This document shows, one piece after another, positions 46,750 through 55,783 of a stretch of DNA of 64,000 nt. Location: assembly GCA_041060555.1 (NCBI GenBank), contig JBEUDS010000003.1; one strand, written 5' to 3'. Within the stretch, counting starts at the first letter, position 1. Each line of letters starts with the position of its first letter. Made by a program: the position numbers and the translations under genes. The notes beneath the pieces were generated by a model. It did no database searches. It was not told the DNA's origin and worked only from the letters and a program-made list of their open reading frames with translations. The stretch is from CAUJIW01 sp963205175 (GTDB lineage: Bacteria; Pseudomonadota; Alphaproteobacteria; Sphingomonadales; Sphingomonadaceae).

Positions 46750-48675
46750 CTATTCCTGACCGGACCCGAGGAGCTGCTTGCGCACCTGCTCGATGACGGC
46801 ATGGTTGTATTTCACGCCGATGTGATCGCGGACCGCCTGCGCGAACGATGTGGCCAGCTCAAGGTTCGCCGACTGGCTGATCTCGGCGCGGGTGGCGGCC
46901 TCCAGCATCGCGGTGTCGGCGCCGGCCACGGTCTCGATGGCCTCGGTGGCGACAACGAAGAAGCCCTCCCCGGTGGGCAGCGCCAGCGCGCGGGCTTCTC
47001 CCCGGGGCACGCTGAACAGCATGCGGATGGGCGGCGGCACCTGGGCGCCTTCGCGCATGATGCTGGCGCGACGCACCTTCACCGGACTGGTCGGCGGCAG
47101 GCCGGTCGCGCGGGCGGCGTCGGCGAGCGGCTTGCCGGCCTTGACGGCGGCAACCAGTTCTCTGGCGACCGCCTCCGCTTTCTTCATCCGCTCGACCATC
47201 CGCCATTCGGCGACGACGCGGGGACGAACGGTCGCCAGCGGCTGGGCGGCGGCGGGGGTCACGCCGGTGACTTCCAGGGCGTAGAATACATCCTTGCCGA
47301 GTTCCTGCATCGAGGGCTCGTCATCGGGCTTCTGGCTGAACACCACGCCCAGCATCTGGCGGGCCTCCGGTGCGAGCGGCACCGGCTGGCCGCTGCTGTC
47401 GAGGCCGTTGGCGGTGACGCGCGGGGCGGTCACGACCTCCAGTTTGCGCGCCCGGGCCAGGTCGGTCAGCGACTTGCCACCGGCCAGTTCGTCCTCCATC
47501 GCGCGGCTCATGTCGTAAAGACGATCGAGCGCCCGTTCGGCCCTGATCTTGGCGGTGATTTCGCCACGCACGCTCTCCAGCGCCTTGCCGGCCTGCTGCG
47601 AGATCGCCGTGGTGCGCAGCAACAGCCAGCCGAGGTCGCTCTTGACCGGCGCGCTGACCTTGCCCGGCGGGGTCGAGAAGGCGGCGCGGGCGATGTCGGC
47701 ACCTGCGTCCTTCGTGAGTTCGGCTTCGCTCAGGGTGCCCAGCGCGACATCCCCGGCGGCAAAACCGGCCGAGCGGGCGACCGCCAGAAAGTCCTCGCCC
47801 TTGGCGATCCGCTCGTAGGCCTGGCGGGCCGCCTGTTCGTCGGTCAGCAGCAGCTGCTCCAGCGTGCGCTTCTCGGCACCCGCGTAGATGTCGGCGTTGT
47901 CCTCGTAATATTGCCGCACATCCTCGTCCGACACGCTGATGCCCGGTTCGATGACGGCCGGCGTCAGCAGCACGTAGCGGAAGGTACGCTGCTCGGGCAC
48001 CGTGTAGGCCTTGATGTTCTTCTCGTAAAAGGCCTGCAGCGTCTTGTCGTCCGGGGTGCCGACGCCGGCGGCATAGCGCTCGGCCGGGACCACGGCGACG
48101 GTGCCGGTGCGGGTCTCCTGCAACAAGGTGACGTAGGTGCGGCTGAGATCATCGGGCACCACCGGATTGAGGGTGAGCGCCTTGGTGAACTGCTCGCGCG
48201 CCAGCTCGCTGCCCAGCAGGGTCTGGAACTGCTCGCGCGACATGTTGTTCTGGCTCAGCACTTCCTGATAGCGGGTGACATCGAACTGCCCGCCGAGCTG
48301 GAATGCCGGATTGGAGCGGATGGCGCGCGAGATGTTCTCCGCGCCGGCGGTGACGCCGATCTTCTCGGCGAAGGCATCGAATCCGGCGGTGGTCACCAGC
48401 AGCGCCAGCACCTCGGTATCGGCGCCGGCCTTCAGCACCGCCTCGCGGGTGATCTCTGGCCGTTCACGCTGCTGCATCCGGAAAATGCGGTCGAACTGCT
48501 GCATGAAATCGCCGGCATTGACCTTGCGGTCGCCGACCTTGACCAGGGTGGCGTTGCTTCCGCCGGCGCTGCCGAACGGGTCGTTGACGCTGGTGATGAT
48601 GAAGGCCGCCACCAGAAGGGAGAGGAGGAGGACCACCACCCAGGACGAAAGCGCCTTGCGAATGCCTGCGAGCAT
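46750..48675 (-). CDS. PpiD/SurA-like peptidylprolyl isomerase
   Basis: This 641-residue inner-membrane-anchored periplasmic chaperone has a single N-terminal membrane helix (WVVVLLLSLLVAAFIITSV) and a SurA N-terminal helical region (NAGDFMQQFDRIFRMQQRERPEITREAVL), followed by parvulin-type PPIase segments (RTLEQLLLTDEQAARQAYERIAKGEDFLAVARSAGFAAGD near 270). It helps fold outer-membrane and exported proteins near the Sec translocon, as PpiD does. It is upstream of trpE and divergent from tpiA; the ppiD-trpE adjacency is common in alphaproteobacteria. Confidence 0.9.
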   Translation of the reverse strand: MLAGIRKALSSWVVVLLLSLLVAAFIITSVNDPFGSAGGSNATLVKVGDRKVNAGDFMQQFDRIFRMQQRERPEITREAVLKAGADTEVLALLVTTAGFDAFAEKIGVTAGAENISRAIRSNPAFQLGGQFDVTRYQEVLSQNNMSREQFQTLLGSELAREQFTKALTLNPVVPDDLSRTYVTLLQETRTGTVAVVPAERYAAGVGTPDDKTLQAFYEKNIKAYTVPEQRTFRYVLLTPAVIEPGISVSDEDVRQYYEDNADIYAGAEKRTLEQLLLTDEQAARQAYERIAKGEDFLAVARSAGFAAGDVALGTLSEAELTKDAGADIARAAFSTPPGKVSAPVKSDLGWLLLRTTAISQQAGKALESVRGEITAKIRAERALDRLYDMSRAMEDELAGGKSLTDLARARKLEVVTAPRVTANGLDSSGQPVPLAPEARQMLGVVFSQKPDDEPSMQELGKDVFYALEVTGVTPAAAQPLATVRPRVVAEWRMVERMKKAEAVARELVAAVKAGKPLADAARATGLPPTSPVKVRRASIMREGAQVPPPIRMLFSVPRGEARALALPTGEGFFVVATEAIETVAGADTAMLEAATRAEISQSANLELATSFAQAVRDHIGVKYNHAVIEQVRKQLLGSGQE

Positions 48676-48736
48676 GAAGATCTGCCTAACCGAGGACCAA
48701 ACGGGCGCGGATCATAGGGAGGGGGCGGCTGCCGGG

Positions 48737-48755
48737 CAAGCGCCATTGGCGCTTG
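48737..48755. repeat. 19-bp palindrome between divergent ppiD-like gene and tpiA
   Basis: CAAGCGCCA and TGGCGCTTG form a perfect palindrome around a central T in the 188-base gap between the divergent genes. It could be an operator or a short hairpin. Confidence 0.5.
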
Positions 48756-48863
48756 TCGGGCCGCGATCGCCGGGACCGGCGCCGGCGGCTCTTTACGCCG
48801 GCTGCCCCCGACGTGTATCAGCCGGGCCAGCGACAGGAACAACGTTGAGAGGGAGTGACGCGG

Positions 48864-49619
48864 ATGCGCAGGCCATTGATCGCCGGTAACTGGAAGATGA
48901 ACGGCCTGGCAGCCTCGGTGGCCGAACTCGACGCCCTGCTGGCGGCCCAGCCGACCATCGCCAGCCACATCGACATGGCCCTGTGTCCGCCGTTCACGCT
49001 GGTGACCGCCTTCGCGGCGCGGGCCGCCGGCAGCCGGGTGATGATCGGCGGGCAGGACTGCCACGCCAGGGCCAGCGGCGCTCACACCGGCGACACCGCC
49101 GCCGAGATGCTGGCGGATGCCGGCGCCGGCTGCGTCATCGTCGGGCACTCGGAGCGCCGGGCCGACCATGGCGAGACCGACGTCATGGTGCGGGCCAAGG
49201 CGGAAGCGGCGCATCGGGCCGGCCTCGTCGCCATCGTTTGCGTCGGCGAGACCGAGGCCCAGCGCGACGCCGGCCAGACGCTGGCGCTGGTCTCCAGCCA
49301 GATCGGCGGCTCGCTGCCCGACGGTGCCACCGCCGCCAACACCGTGGTCGCCTATGAGCCGGTGTGGGCGATCGGCACCGGCCGCACCCCGACCACGGCG
49401 GAGGTAGGCGAGGTGCACGCCGCCATCCGCGCCGACCTCGTGGCGCGCTTCGGCGTCGAGGGCGAGGGGATGCGCATTCTCTACGGCGGGTCGGTGAAGC
49501 CGTCGAACGCCGTCGAGCTGCTGGCGGTCACCGACGTCGACGGCGCCCTGGTCGGGGGCGCCAGCCTGAAGGCCAGCGACTTCCTCGGCATTATCGCCGG
49601 GGTGCCGGCAAACGGATGA
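48864..49619 (+). CDS. tpiA: triosephosphate isomerase
   Basis: TpiA interconverts dihydroxyacetone phosphate and glyceraldehyde 3-phosphate. The 251-residue TIM barrel has the catalytic lysine in LIAGNWKMNG, the electrophilic histidine in CVIVGHSERRADHGETD, the catalytic glutamate in VVAYEPVWAIGTGRTP, and the phosphate-binding RILYGGSVKPSNA. An ATG at 48864 is chosen over a GTG nine bases upstream by its distance from AGGGAG. It is 156 bases ahead of secG in the usual tpiA-secG-pyrG order. Confidence 0.97.
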   Translation: MRRPLIAGNWKMNGLAASVAELDALLAAQPTIASHIDMALCPPFTLVTAFAARAAGSRVMIGGQDCHARASGAHTGDTAAEMLADAGAGCVIVGHSERRADHGETDVMVRAKAEAAHRAGLVAIVCVGETEAQRDAGQTLALVSSQIGGSLPDGATAANTVVAYEPVWAIGTGRTPTTAEVGEVHAAIRADLVARFGVEGEGMRILYGGSVKPSNAVELLAVTDVDGALVGGASLKASDFLGIIAGVPANG

Positions 49620-49775
49620 AGCCGGGGCGGTCGGCCGGAGCCTCGCCCGTCGTCGGGCGGTGCCGGCTAGGTTTGGCGTGCCTTGGCGGGGTTGCTTTTT
49701 GGCGGGTGACTCGCTAACTGCCCCAGCAACGGTTCGAGGCGCGCCGGGCGTGCCAGCAAGAGAGTTGCCCTACCC

Positions 49776-50108
49776 ATGTTCATGACCCTGCTTCTGGTCT
49801 TCCACAGCATCATTGCCGTGGCGCTGGTCACGGTGATCCTGCTGCAGCGCTCCGAGGGTGGCGCGCTGGGCATCGGTGGTGGCGGCGGTGGCGGCCTGAT
49901 GACGGCGCGCGGCGCCGCCAACCTGCTGACCCGCACGACGGCGATTCTGGCGGCGACCTTCATCGGCACCTCGATCGCGCTGGCGATCGTCGCCAAGGTG
50001 GAGCAGGGGCCGAGCCGGGTCGACAAGTTGCTGGAGGCGCCCGTGGCGCCCGTGGCGACGCCGGTCACGCCGGTGCCTGCCGAGCCGACGGTCCCCGTTT
50101 CCGACTAA
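49776..50108 (+). CDS. secG: preprotein translocase subunit SecG
   Basis: SecG is a small subunit of the SecYEG channel that eases protein export. The 110-residue protein has a membrane helix (LLVFHSIIAVALVTVILLQRSEGG), the glycine-rich loop GIGGGGGGGLMTARGAANLLTRTTAIL that is diagnostic for the family, and a second helix (AATFIGTSIALAIVAKV). A proline-rich, repeat-like tail (APVAPVATPVTPVP) extends it. The ATG at 49776 fits the first helix. It follows tpiA and precedes pyrG by 82 bases. Confidence 0.95.
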   Translation: MFMTLLLVFHSIIAVALVTVILLQRSEGGALGIGGGGGGGLMTARGAANLLTRTTAILAATFIGTSIALAIVAKVEQGPSRVDKLLEAPVAPVATPVTPVPAEPTVPVSD

Positions 50109-50176
50109 ATCGGGTTGTCCACAGGTTTATCGCCCACCATCGCAAGATTTGGTGGTGCGAGAGGTTTTTGTTCGTC

Positions 50177-50182
50177 TATAGT
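50177..50182 (+). promoter_or_regulatory. possible -10 element next to the pyrG start
   Basis: TATAGT ends 8 bases before the pyrG ATG with no good ribosome binding site between them, so transcription may start at or next to the ATG. The -35 match is poor. Confidence 0.3.
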
Positions 50183-50190
50183 GTAGGCCC

Positions 50191-51819
50191 ATGGCGCGGT
50201 TCATCTTCATCACCGGCGGCGTGGTTTCGTCCCTTGGCAAAGGCCTGATGGCAGCGTCGCTCGCGGCTCTGCTGCAGGCGCGTGGCTTCAAGGTGCGGCT
50301 CCGCAAGTTCGACCCCTATCTCAACGTCGATCCGGGCACCATGAGCCCGTATCAGCACGGCGAGGTCTATGTCACCGACGACGGGGCGGAAACCGACCTC
50401 GACCTCGGGCACTACGAGCGTTTCACTGGTGTGCCGTCGAAGCGCACCGACAACATCACCTCCGGCCGCATCTACTCGGACATCCTGGCCAAGGAACGCC
50501 GGGGCGAGTTCCTCGGCGGCACGGTGCAGGTCATTCCGCACGTCACCGATGCCATCAAGACCTTCGCGCTCACCGACGTCGACGATGTCGACTTCGTGCT
50601 GTGCGAGATCGGCGGCACGGTGGGCGATATCGAGAGCCTGCCGTTCCTTGAGGCGATCCGCCAGCTGGGCAACGAGCTGGGGCGCGGCAACGCCGTGTTC
50701 ATCCATGTGACGCTGGTGCCCTACATTGCAGCCGCCGGCGAACTGAAGACCAAGCCGACCCAGCACTCGGTGAAGGAGTTGCGCGGCATCGGCATCCAGC
50801 CGGACGTGCTGGTGTGCCGTTCCGAGCAGCCGCTGCCGGAAAGCGACCGGGCCAAGATCGCGCTGTTTTGCAACGTGCGTCCGTCCGCCGTGGTGCCGGC
50901 GCTGGACGCCGAAAGCATCTACGCGGTGCCGCTGCAATATCATGAGGCCGGTCTCGACACCGAGGTGCTGGCCGCGTTCGGTATCGCCGACGCCCCGGCG
51001 CCCAGCCTCACCAAGTGGACCGACATCATGGAGCGGATCGCCCAGCCGGAAGGCGAGGTGACCATCGGAGTCGTCGGCAAGTACACCGGCTTCAAGGATG
51101 CCTACAAGTCGCTCAACGAGGCGCTGGTGCATGGCGGCATCGCCAACCGGGTGAAGGTCAACATCCGCTGGATCGACTCGGAGATCTTCGAGCAGGAAGA
51201 CGCGGTGCTGCACCTGGAGCCGATGCACGGCATTCTGGTGCCCGGCGGCTTCGGCCAGCGCGGCGCGGAAGGCAAGATCGCCGCCGCCCGTTTCGCCCGC
51301 GAGCGCAAGGTTCCCTATTTCGGCATCTGCTTCGGCATGCAGATGGCGGTGATCGAGGGCGCGCGCCATCTTGCCGGCATCAATGGTGCTTCCTCCACCG
51401 AGTTCGGCGCCTGCGCCGACCCGATCGTCGGCCTGCTCACCGAGTGGAAGCAGGACGGGCGGACCGAGACCCGTGCCGAAGGCGGCGACCTCGGTGGCAC
51501 CATGCGGCTGGGCGCCTTTCCGGCCAGGCTGCGCGGGGACACGCGGATCGCCGGCATCTACGGCTCGACCGAGATATCCGAGCGGCATCGCCATCGCTAC
51601 GAGGTGAACATCGGTTACCGCGAGCGGCTGGAGCAGGCGGGCATGTGCTTCTCCGGCCTTTCGCCCGACGGCGCGCTGCCGGAGACCATCGAATATCCGG
51701 ATCATCCATGGTTCATCGGCGTGCAGTTCCACCCGGAACTCAAGTCCAAGCCGTTCGATCCGCATCCGCTGTTCGCCAGCTTCATCGAGGCGGCGGTGGC
51801 CCAGAGCCGGCTGGTCTGA
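50191..51819 (+). CDS. pyrG: CTP synthase
   Basis: PyrG makes CTP from UTP, ATP and glutamine. The 542-residue protein begins ARFIFITGGVVSSLGKGLMAASL with the synthetase P-loop, has EIGGTVGDIESLPFLEAIRQ, and a C-terminal amidotransferase domain with the nucleophile in YFGICFGMQMAVIEGAR and the His/Glu pair in GVQFHPELKSKPFDPHP. The length is standard. It lies 82 bases after secG. The start lacks a clear ribosome binding site and a -10-like hexamer sits immediately upstream. Confidence 0.98.
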   Translation: MARFIFITGGVVSSLGKGLMAASLAALLQARGFKVRLRKFDPYLNVDPGTMSPYQHGEVYVTDDGAETDLDLGHYERFTGVPSKRTDNITSGRIYSDILAKERRGEFLGGTVQVIPHVTDAIKTFALTDVDDVDFVLCEIGGTVGDIESLPFLEAIRQLGNELGRGNAVFIHVTLVPYIAAAGELKTKPTQHSVKELRGIGIQPDVLVCRSEQPLPESDRAKIALFCNVRPSAVVPALDAESIYAVPLQYHEAGLDTEVLAAFGIADAPAPSLTKWTDIMERIAQPEGEVTIGVVGKYTGFKDAYKSLNEALVHGGIANRVKVNIRWIDSEIFEQEDAVLHLEPMHGILVPGGFGQRGAEGKIAAARFARERKVPYFGICFGMQMAVIEGARHLAGINGASSTEFGACADPIVGLLTEWKQDGRTETRAEGGDLGGTMRLGAFPARLRGDTRIAGIYGSTEISERHRHRYEVNIGYRERLEQAGMCFSGLSPDGALPETIEYPDHPWFIGVQFHPELKSKPFDPHPLFASFIEAAVAQSRLV

Positions 51820-51927
51820 GGCGAGGATGACGTCCCCGACCCTGGACGTGATGGGCACCCCCCGCGGTGTCCCCACGCGTCGCGGGACGACCCGGCGGCG
51901 CCGGCACCGACAGGAGGCGAGGTCGCG

Positions 51928-52749
51928 ATGAGGACAAGGCGTCCCGCGCATCGTCCATCGGACGACGGCGATCCGTCACGCGACCGGCGACTGCAGTCGC
52001 TGCTCAAGGAGCTTTATTTCGGCCAGACCCCCGCCGCCGTACGTTTCCAGGGCTGGATGTTGCTGTTCGACATCGTGCTGATCGCCCTGTTCATCGTCGC
52101 GCCGTTCCTGGAAAAGGGGTTCTGGTTCCTGGTGGTCGACTACTGCATCGCCGCGTTGCTGTTCCTTGACCTTGCGGCGCGCGCCTGGGCCTATGGCGAC
52201 TTCAAGCGCTGGATCATGCGTCCCATCGTCTGGGCCGACCTCGCGGTGCTGGCCTCGCTGGTGGCGCCACTGTTTGCCGCCAATCTCGGTTTCCTCCGGA
52301 TTTTGCGCGCCTATTCGATGGTGCACGGCAAGACCTTCTGGCGCTGGCTGGGGGGCGGGCGCTGGCGCGATACCCAGGTTGCCGACGCGGTGATCGCCGG
52401 CGTCAACCTGTTCGTGTTCGTGTTCATGATGACGGCGCTGGTGCATTCGCTGTTCGCGGCCCGCGTGCCCGAGATCGGCTCCTTCGTCGATTCCCTCTAT
52501 TTTACCGTGACTTCGCTCACGACGACGGGGTACGGCGACATCACCTTGCCGGGTGTTGCCGGCCGACTGTTATCCATCTTCATCATGATTGGCGGCGTTT
52601 CGCTGTTCTTCCGGCTGATACAGGTAGCCATGCGCGCCCCCAAGGTGCGCTACCCCTGTCCCGGCTGCGGCCTGACCCGTCACGAGGGCGATGCCGTCTA
52701 CTGCAAGGCCTGCGGCACCCGGCTGAAGATCCTGCAGGACAACGACTGA
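51928..52749 (+). CDS. potassium channel family protein with C-terminal zinc ribbon
   Basis: This 273-residue membrane protein has an N-terminal four-helix region resembling a voltage-sensor-like bundle (residues 42-130), then two helices around the selectivity filter TTTGYGD (residues 198-204), typical of potassium channels. The cytoplasmic tail ends in a zinc ribbon with Cys244, Cys247, Cys259 and Cys262 (CPGC and CKAC), unusual for channels and likely to sense metal or redox state, an inference. Arg residues in the fourth helix (RILRAYSMV) are fewer than in true voltage sensors. A strong AGGAGG precedes the ATG at 51928. It ends 109 bases before tRNA-Pro. Confidence 0.85.
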   Translation: MRTRRPAHRPSDDGDPSRDRRLQSLLKELYFGQTPAAVRFQGWMLLFDIVLIALFIVAPFLEKGFWFLVVDYCIAALLFLDLAARAWAYGDFKRWIMRPIVWADLAVLASLVAPLFAANLGFLRILRAYSMVHGKTFWRWLGGGRWRDTQVADAVIAGVNLFVFVFMMTALVHSLFAARVPEIGSFVDSLYFTVTSLTTTGYGDITLPGVAGRLLSIFIMIGGVSLFFRLIQVAMRAPKVRYPCPGCGLTRHEGDAVYCKACGTRLKILQDND

Positions 52750-52785
52750 ACCGTGCCGCCGGTCGCGACGGGGGCGGCGGCTGAT

Positions 52786-52818
52786 TGCCCCTGCCAGTTT
52801 GCCCCTGCCAGTTTGCCC
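52786..52818. repeat. 14-bp tandem repeat
   Basis: Two perfect 14-bp copies (TGCCCCTGCCAGTT at 52786-52799 and 52800-52813) and a partial third follow the channel gene, immediately upstream of the tRNA-Pro promoter region. Confidence 0.85.
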
Positions 52819-52846
52819 TTGCGAGCCTGTGCACGGACACTTAAGG
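52819..52846 (+). promoter_or_regulatory. candidate promoter of tRNA-Pro
   Basis: TTGCGA and TTAAGG are spaced by 16 bases, ending 11 bases before the tRNA 5' end. The elements are weak matches. Confidence 0.35.
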
Positions 52847-52857
52847 GATGGGGCTGT

Positions 52858-52937
<80 letters not shown>

Positions 52938-53028
52938 CTGTTTTTCTATTATTTTTCAGTATCTTAAGCGGTTTCATCCCGGCAAGTTGGGACACCTTTT
53001 TGGGGGTACTTGACGTCGGAGGGGCGGC

Positions 53029-54018
53029 ATGAGTCGTGAGCAGCGGGATCAGCCCGCAGGTGAACACCAGCGTCCGGCGGCGGCCTCCGTGAAGGCCTCG
53101 CTGATTGCGCGCGGCGTCCGCGCAACGATCGAGTTTGTCGGCACGCATCCCTTTGCCACCGGATTGATGGCCATCCTCGGCATTGTCGGCTTTGTGCTGT
53201 CCGTCATCTCATTCCGCATGGACATCGAGAATGCCGCGCAAAGCCAGGCCGACACCGATGCGCTGAAACAGGGGCTGGAGACCGTGGTGGCGCAGACGAC
53301 CGCCGACTGCCGGCAGGCGCCCTGCTGGGATCTGGCGACGTTCGTCAGGAACGACCCCATCGGCAAGCCCAAGGAGCTGATCGAGAACAAGCTGCCGGCG
53401 GCGCTGGCGAAGAACGGCGGCGAATATCTCCACGAGATCGACGGCTGCCGGGTGCGCATCGAATATACCAATGACGCGGTGACCTATTTCATGGTCTCGC
53501 TGTACCGCCACCAGTCGGGCGGTGCCGTCACGCCGTGCCTCTTCGACATCGCCGATATCGTGCCGACGGAGACGACGCCGCTGGGCAAACCGCATGAGGC
53601 CGTGGAAATGGCGGACCTGCTGCGGATGATGGTCCGCCCGGCCAGCGCCTCGGCGGACGCTTTCGTCCCGGAACTCTATATCGCCCAGGCGTGCATCGAC
53701 TGCGGCAATGCCGCCGAGCCGTTTCTGGAACTCCAGAAGCCGGGAACCCATGCCGAGAATTTCCGCGCCGTGCATGTCCGCACCGAGTTCGCGGCGGTGA
53801 ACGACGTCGACGATCAGGGCTTCGCGATGTGGAGCGATTTCAGCCAGGCGATGAAGGCACGCATTGGCCCCGACGCCGCGTATGGCATCGAGCTCAGCGC
53901 GTTGTGCGACAAGGACGTTTTCCAGGAAACAGTGACGATCCTCGGCAGCAGCCAGATCAGCGAAGTCGGGGTCAGTGTTGCCCCGCGCGTCCAGCCCAAC
54001 GCCTTTCATTGCACCTGA
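53029..54018 (+). CDS. hypothetical single-pass membrane protein
   Basis: I do not recognise the family with confidence. The 329-residue protein has one clear membrane helix near residues 43-62 (PFATGLMAILGIVGFVLSVISF), a short charged N-terminus and a large soluble domain with several cysteines (CRQAPC, EIDGCRV, ACIDCGN). The order, a helix after FVGTHPF, then a long extracytoplasmic or cytoplasmic domain, resembles ETEC_3214-type proteins but I cannot verify this. It starts at an ATG after GGAGGGGCGGC, 94 bases after tRNA-Pro, and its composition matches its neighbours. It stands alone before the flippase gene. Function unknown. Confidence 0.65.
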   Translation: MSREQRDQPAGEHQRPAAASVKASLIARGVRATIEFVGTHPFATGLMAILGIVGFVLSVISFRMDIENAAQSQADTDALKQGLETVVAQTTADCRQAPCWDLATFVRNDPIGKPKELIENKLPAALAKNGGEYLHEIDGCRVRIEYTNDAVTYFMVSLYRHQSGGAVTPCLFDIADIVPTETTPLGKPHEAVEMADLLRMMVRPASASADAFVPELYIAQACIDCGNAAEPFLELQKPGTHAENFRAVHVRTEFAAVNDVDDQGFAMWSDFSQAMKARIGPDAAYGIELSALCDKDVFQETVTILGSSQISEVGVSVAPRVQPNAFHCT

Positions 54019-54208
54019 AGTCCGACGTCGGTGCCATGGCGGCCAGCCCGCTCTTGCCCGCCCCGCCTTTTCCCGGCATGGCATCCGCCAGGGATGGCGG
54101 CCAGCGACGTCGCAGAACTGGCGGGTGCCGCGCGGCGGCGTATAGACGGAGCCGCACGGCGGCGGGCAGGATGATGCGCATGACGATCGACCGGGGATTG
54201 CCCGAGGC

Positions 54209-55762
54209 ATGAGCCAGACGCCGGACGGAGCGGACCCGGCGGGGAAGACCCGCGCCCACGTCACCTCGCGCGATGTGGCCCGTGGTGCCGGCAGCGCGAC
54301 GCTGGCGCGCCTGGGCGCGCTGATCGAGGTGGTGAGCCAGCCCGCCTACACCTGGATGTTCGGCCTGGCGACCTACGGTCTCTACACCGTGCTGTGGTCG
54401 CTGGTGAACATGCTCTCCAACGTGCTCGATCTCGCCATGACCAGTGCGTTGCAGCGGGTGGTGCCGCAGGCCGATGGCGAGGAGCGGGCACATGCGGTGG
54501 TGAAGATGGCGCTGCTGCTGGGCGTGCTGCCCAGTCTCGCTGTCGCGGCGGGGATCATTGTGTGCGCCGAGCCCTTGTCGGGGCTGCTCAATGTCGCGCC
54601 CGCCGACGCTGGAGATCTTGTGCTGTCGGTGCGTATTTTCGCGCTTGCCCTGCCGCTGTGGAGCCTGGTCGAGGTGGTGACCTCGGCGGTGCGCGCCCGC
54701 CGTGCCTTCGGGCCGGAAATCCGTCTGCGCCTGTTCTGGGAGCAGGTGACGCGGCTGGGGCTGGCCGCCGGGCTGTTTCTGGCCGGGCTGCACAGCATCG
54801 GCCTGATGGTGGCGCATGTCGCCTCGCTCACCCTGACCGCCGGCCTCGGCGTGCGGCTGCTCGGCCGCTACTACCGCCTTGAGCTGCTGTGGGCCGCGCC
54901 GCTCGACCGGGCGGCGGCGCGCGAACTGCTGCGCTCGGGCCTGGCCATTCTGCCGGCCAACATCATCCGCCGCTGCTTCAGCGATCTGCCGCCGGTATTG
55001 CTCAACCTGATGTTGCCTGGTGCCGCGGGCGCCACGGCGGCCGGGCTCTACGGCATTGCCCGCAAGGTCTCCAGCGTGGCTCAGAGCATCCGCATCGCGT
55101 TCGGCTATGTGCTGGCGCCGCTGGCCTCCCACCAGTCGACGCTGGACCGTGCCGGCATCCAGCCGCTCTACGGCTTCGCGGTACGGCTCTCGACCCTGCT
55201 GGTGGTGCCGCTGGCCACCGTCACCATCCTGCTGGCCGACGAGATCTTGCGGCTGTTCGCGCCGGAGGCCCACGCCGCGCGCGATCTGCTGATCGTGCTG
55301 ACCGTCGCCCGCGCACTGGAGGCCGTGGCTGGGCCGTCCAACGCGATCCAGGAGGTGATCGGCCGTCGGGTGCTGCCGGCGGTGAACAGCGTCGTCGGGC
55401 TGGCACTGTGGTTGCTGGCCGCCGCACTGCTGGTGCCCCGTCTGGGTGCACTGGGCATGGGGCTGGCGGTTGCCGTCGGCATGGTGGTGTCGAGTTACCT
55501 GTCGGTGTTCCAGCTGATCATGTCGGACAGTCTGCGGCCGTTCGCGCCGCCATTCGGCCGCACCGCACTGGCCGCCGCCATGGTGGCCCTGGTGCTCGCG
55601 AGCCTGTCGAGCCTGCTGTCATCGCTCCCCGACCCGGCGCAGGCCACGGTTCTGGTCGTGGCCTGGCTGGCCGGCACCTGGCTTGCCCTCCGGCTGGGTC
55701 TGGCGCGCGAGGATGTCGCCGCGCTGGGGCGGCTGGGTGCTGTCCTGCGCCTGCGTCGTTGA
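54209..55762 (+). CDS. MATE-like oligosaccharide flippase family protein
   Basis: This 517-residue inner-membrane protein has about 12-14 hydrophobic segments and the arrangement of the polysaccharide flippase family (Wzx/MVF type). Recognisable parts include the N-terminal helix set around YTWMFGLATYGLYTVLWSLVNMLSNV, the central AAGATAAGLYGIARKVSSVAQSIR motif, and EVIGRRVLPAVNSVVGLALWLLAAALLVPRLG. Flippases of this type move lipid-linked glycans across the inner membrane; no glycosyltransferases are nearby to identify the polymer. The ATG at 54209 is the natural start. It lies 190 bases after the hypothetical membrane protein. Confidence 0.88.
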   Translation: MSQTPDGADPAGKTRAHVTSRDVARGAGSATLARLGALIEVVSQPAYTWMFGLATYGLYTVLWSLVNMLSNVLDLAMTSALQRVVPQADGEERAHAVVKMALLLGVLPSLAVAAGIIVCAEPLSGLLNVAPADAGDLVLSVRIFALALPLWSLVEVVTSAVRARRAFGPEIRLRLFWEQVTRLGLAAGLFLAGLHSIGLMVAHVASLTLTAGLGVRLLGRYYRLELLWAAPLDRAAARELLRSGLAILPANIIRRCFSDLPPVLLNLMLPGAAGATAAGLYGIARKVSSVAQSIRIAFGYVLAPLASHQSTLDRAGIQPLYGFAVRLSTLLVVPLATVTILLADEILRLFAPEAHAARDLLIVLTVARALEAVAGPSNAIQEVIGRRVLPAVNSVVGLALWLLAAALLVPRLGALGMGLAVAVGMVVSSYLSVFQLIMSDSLRPFAPPFGRTALAAAMVALVLASLSSLLSSLPDPAQATVLVVAWLAGTWLALRLGLAREDVAALGRLGAVLRLRR

Positions 55763-55783
55763 GCGGGCGGGAACGGCCATCGG

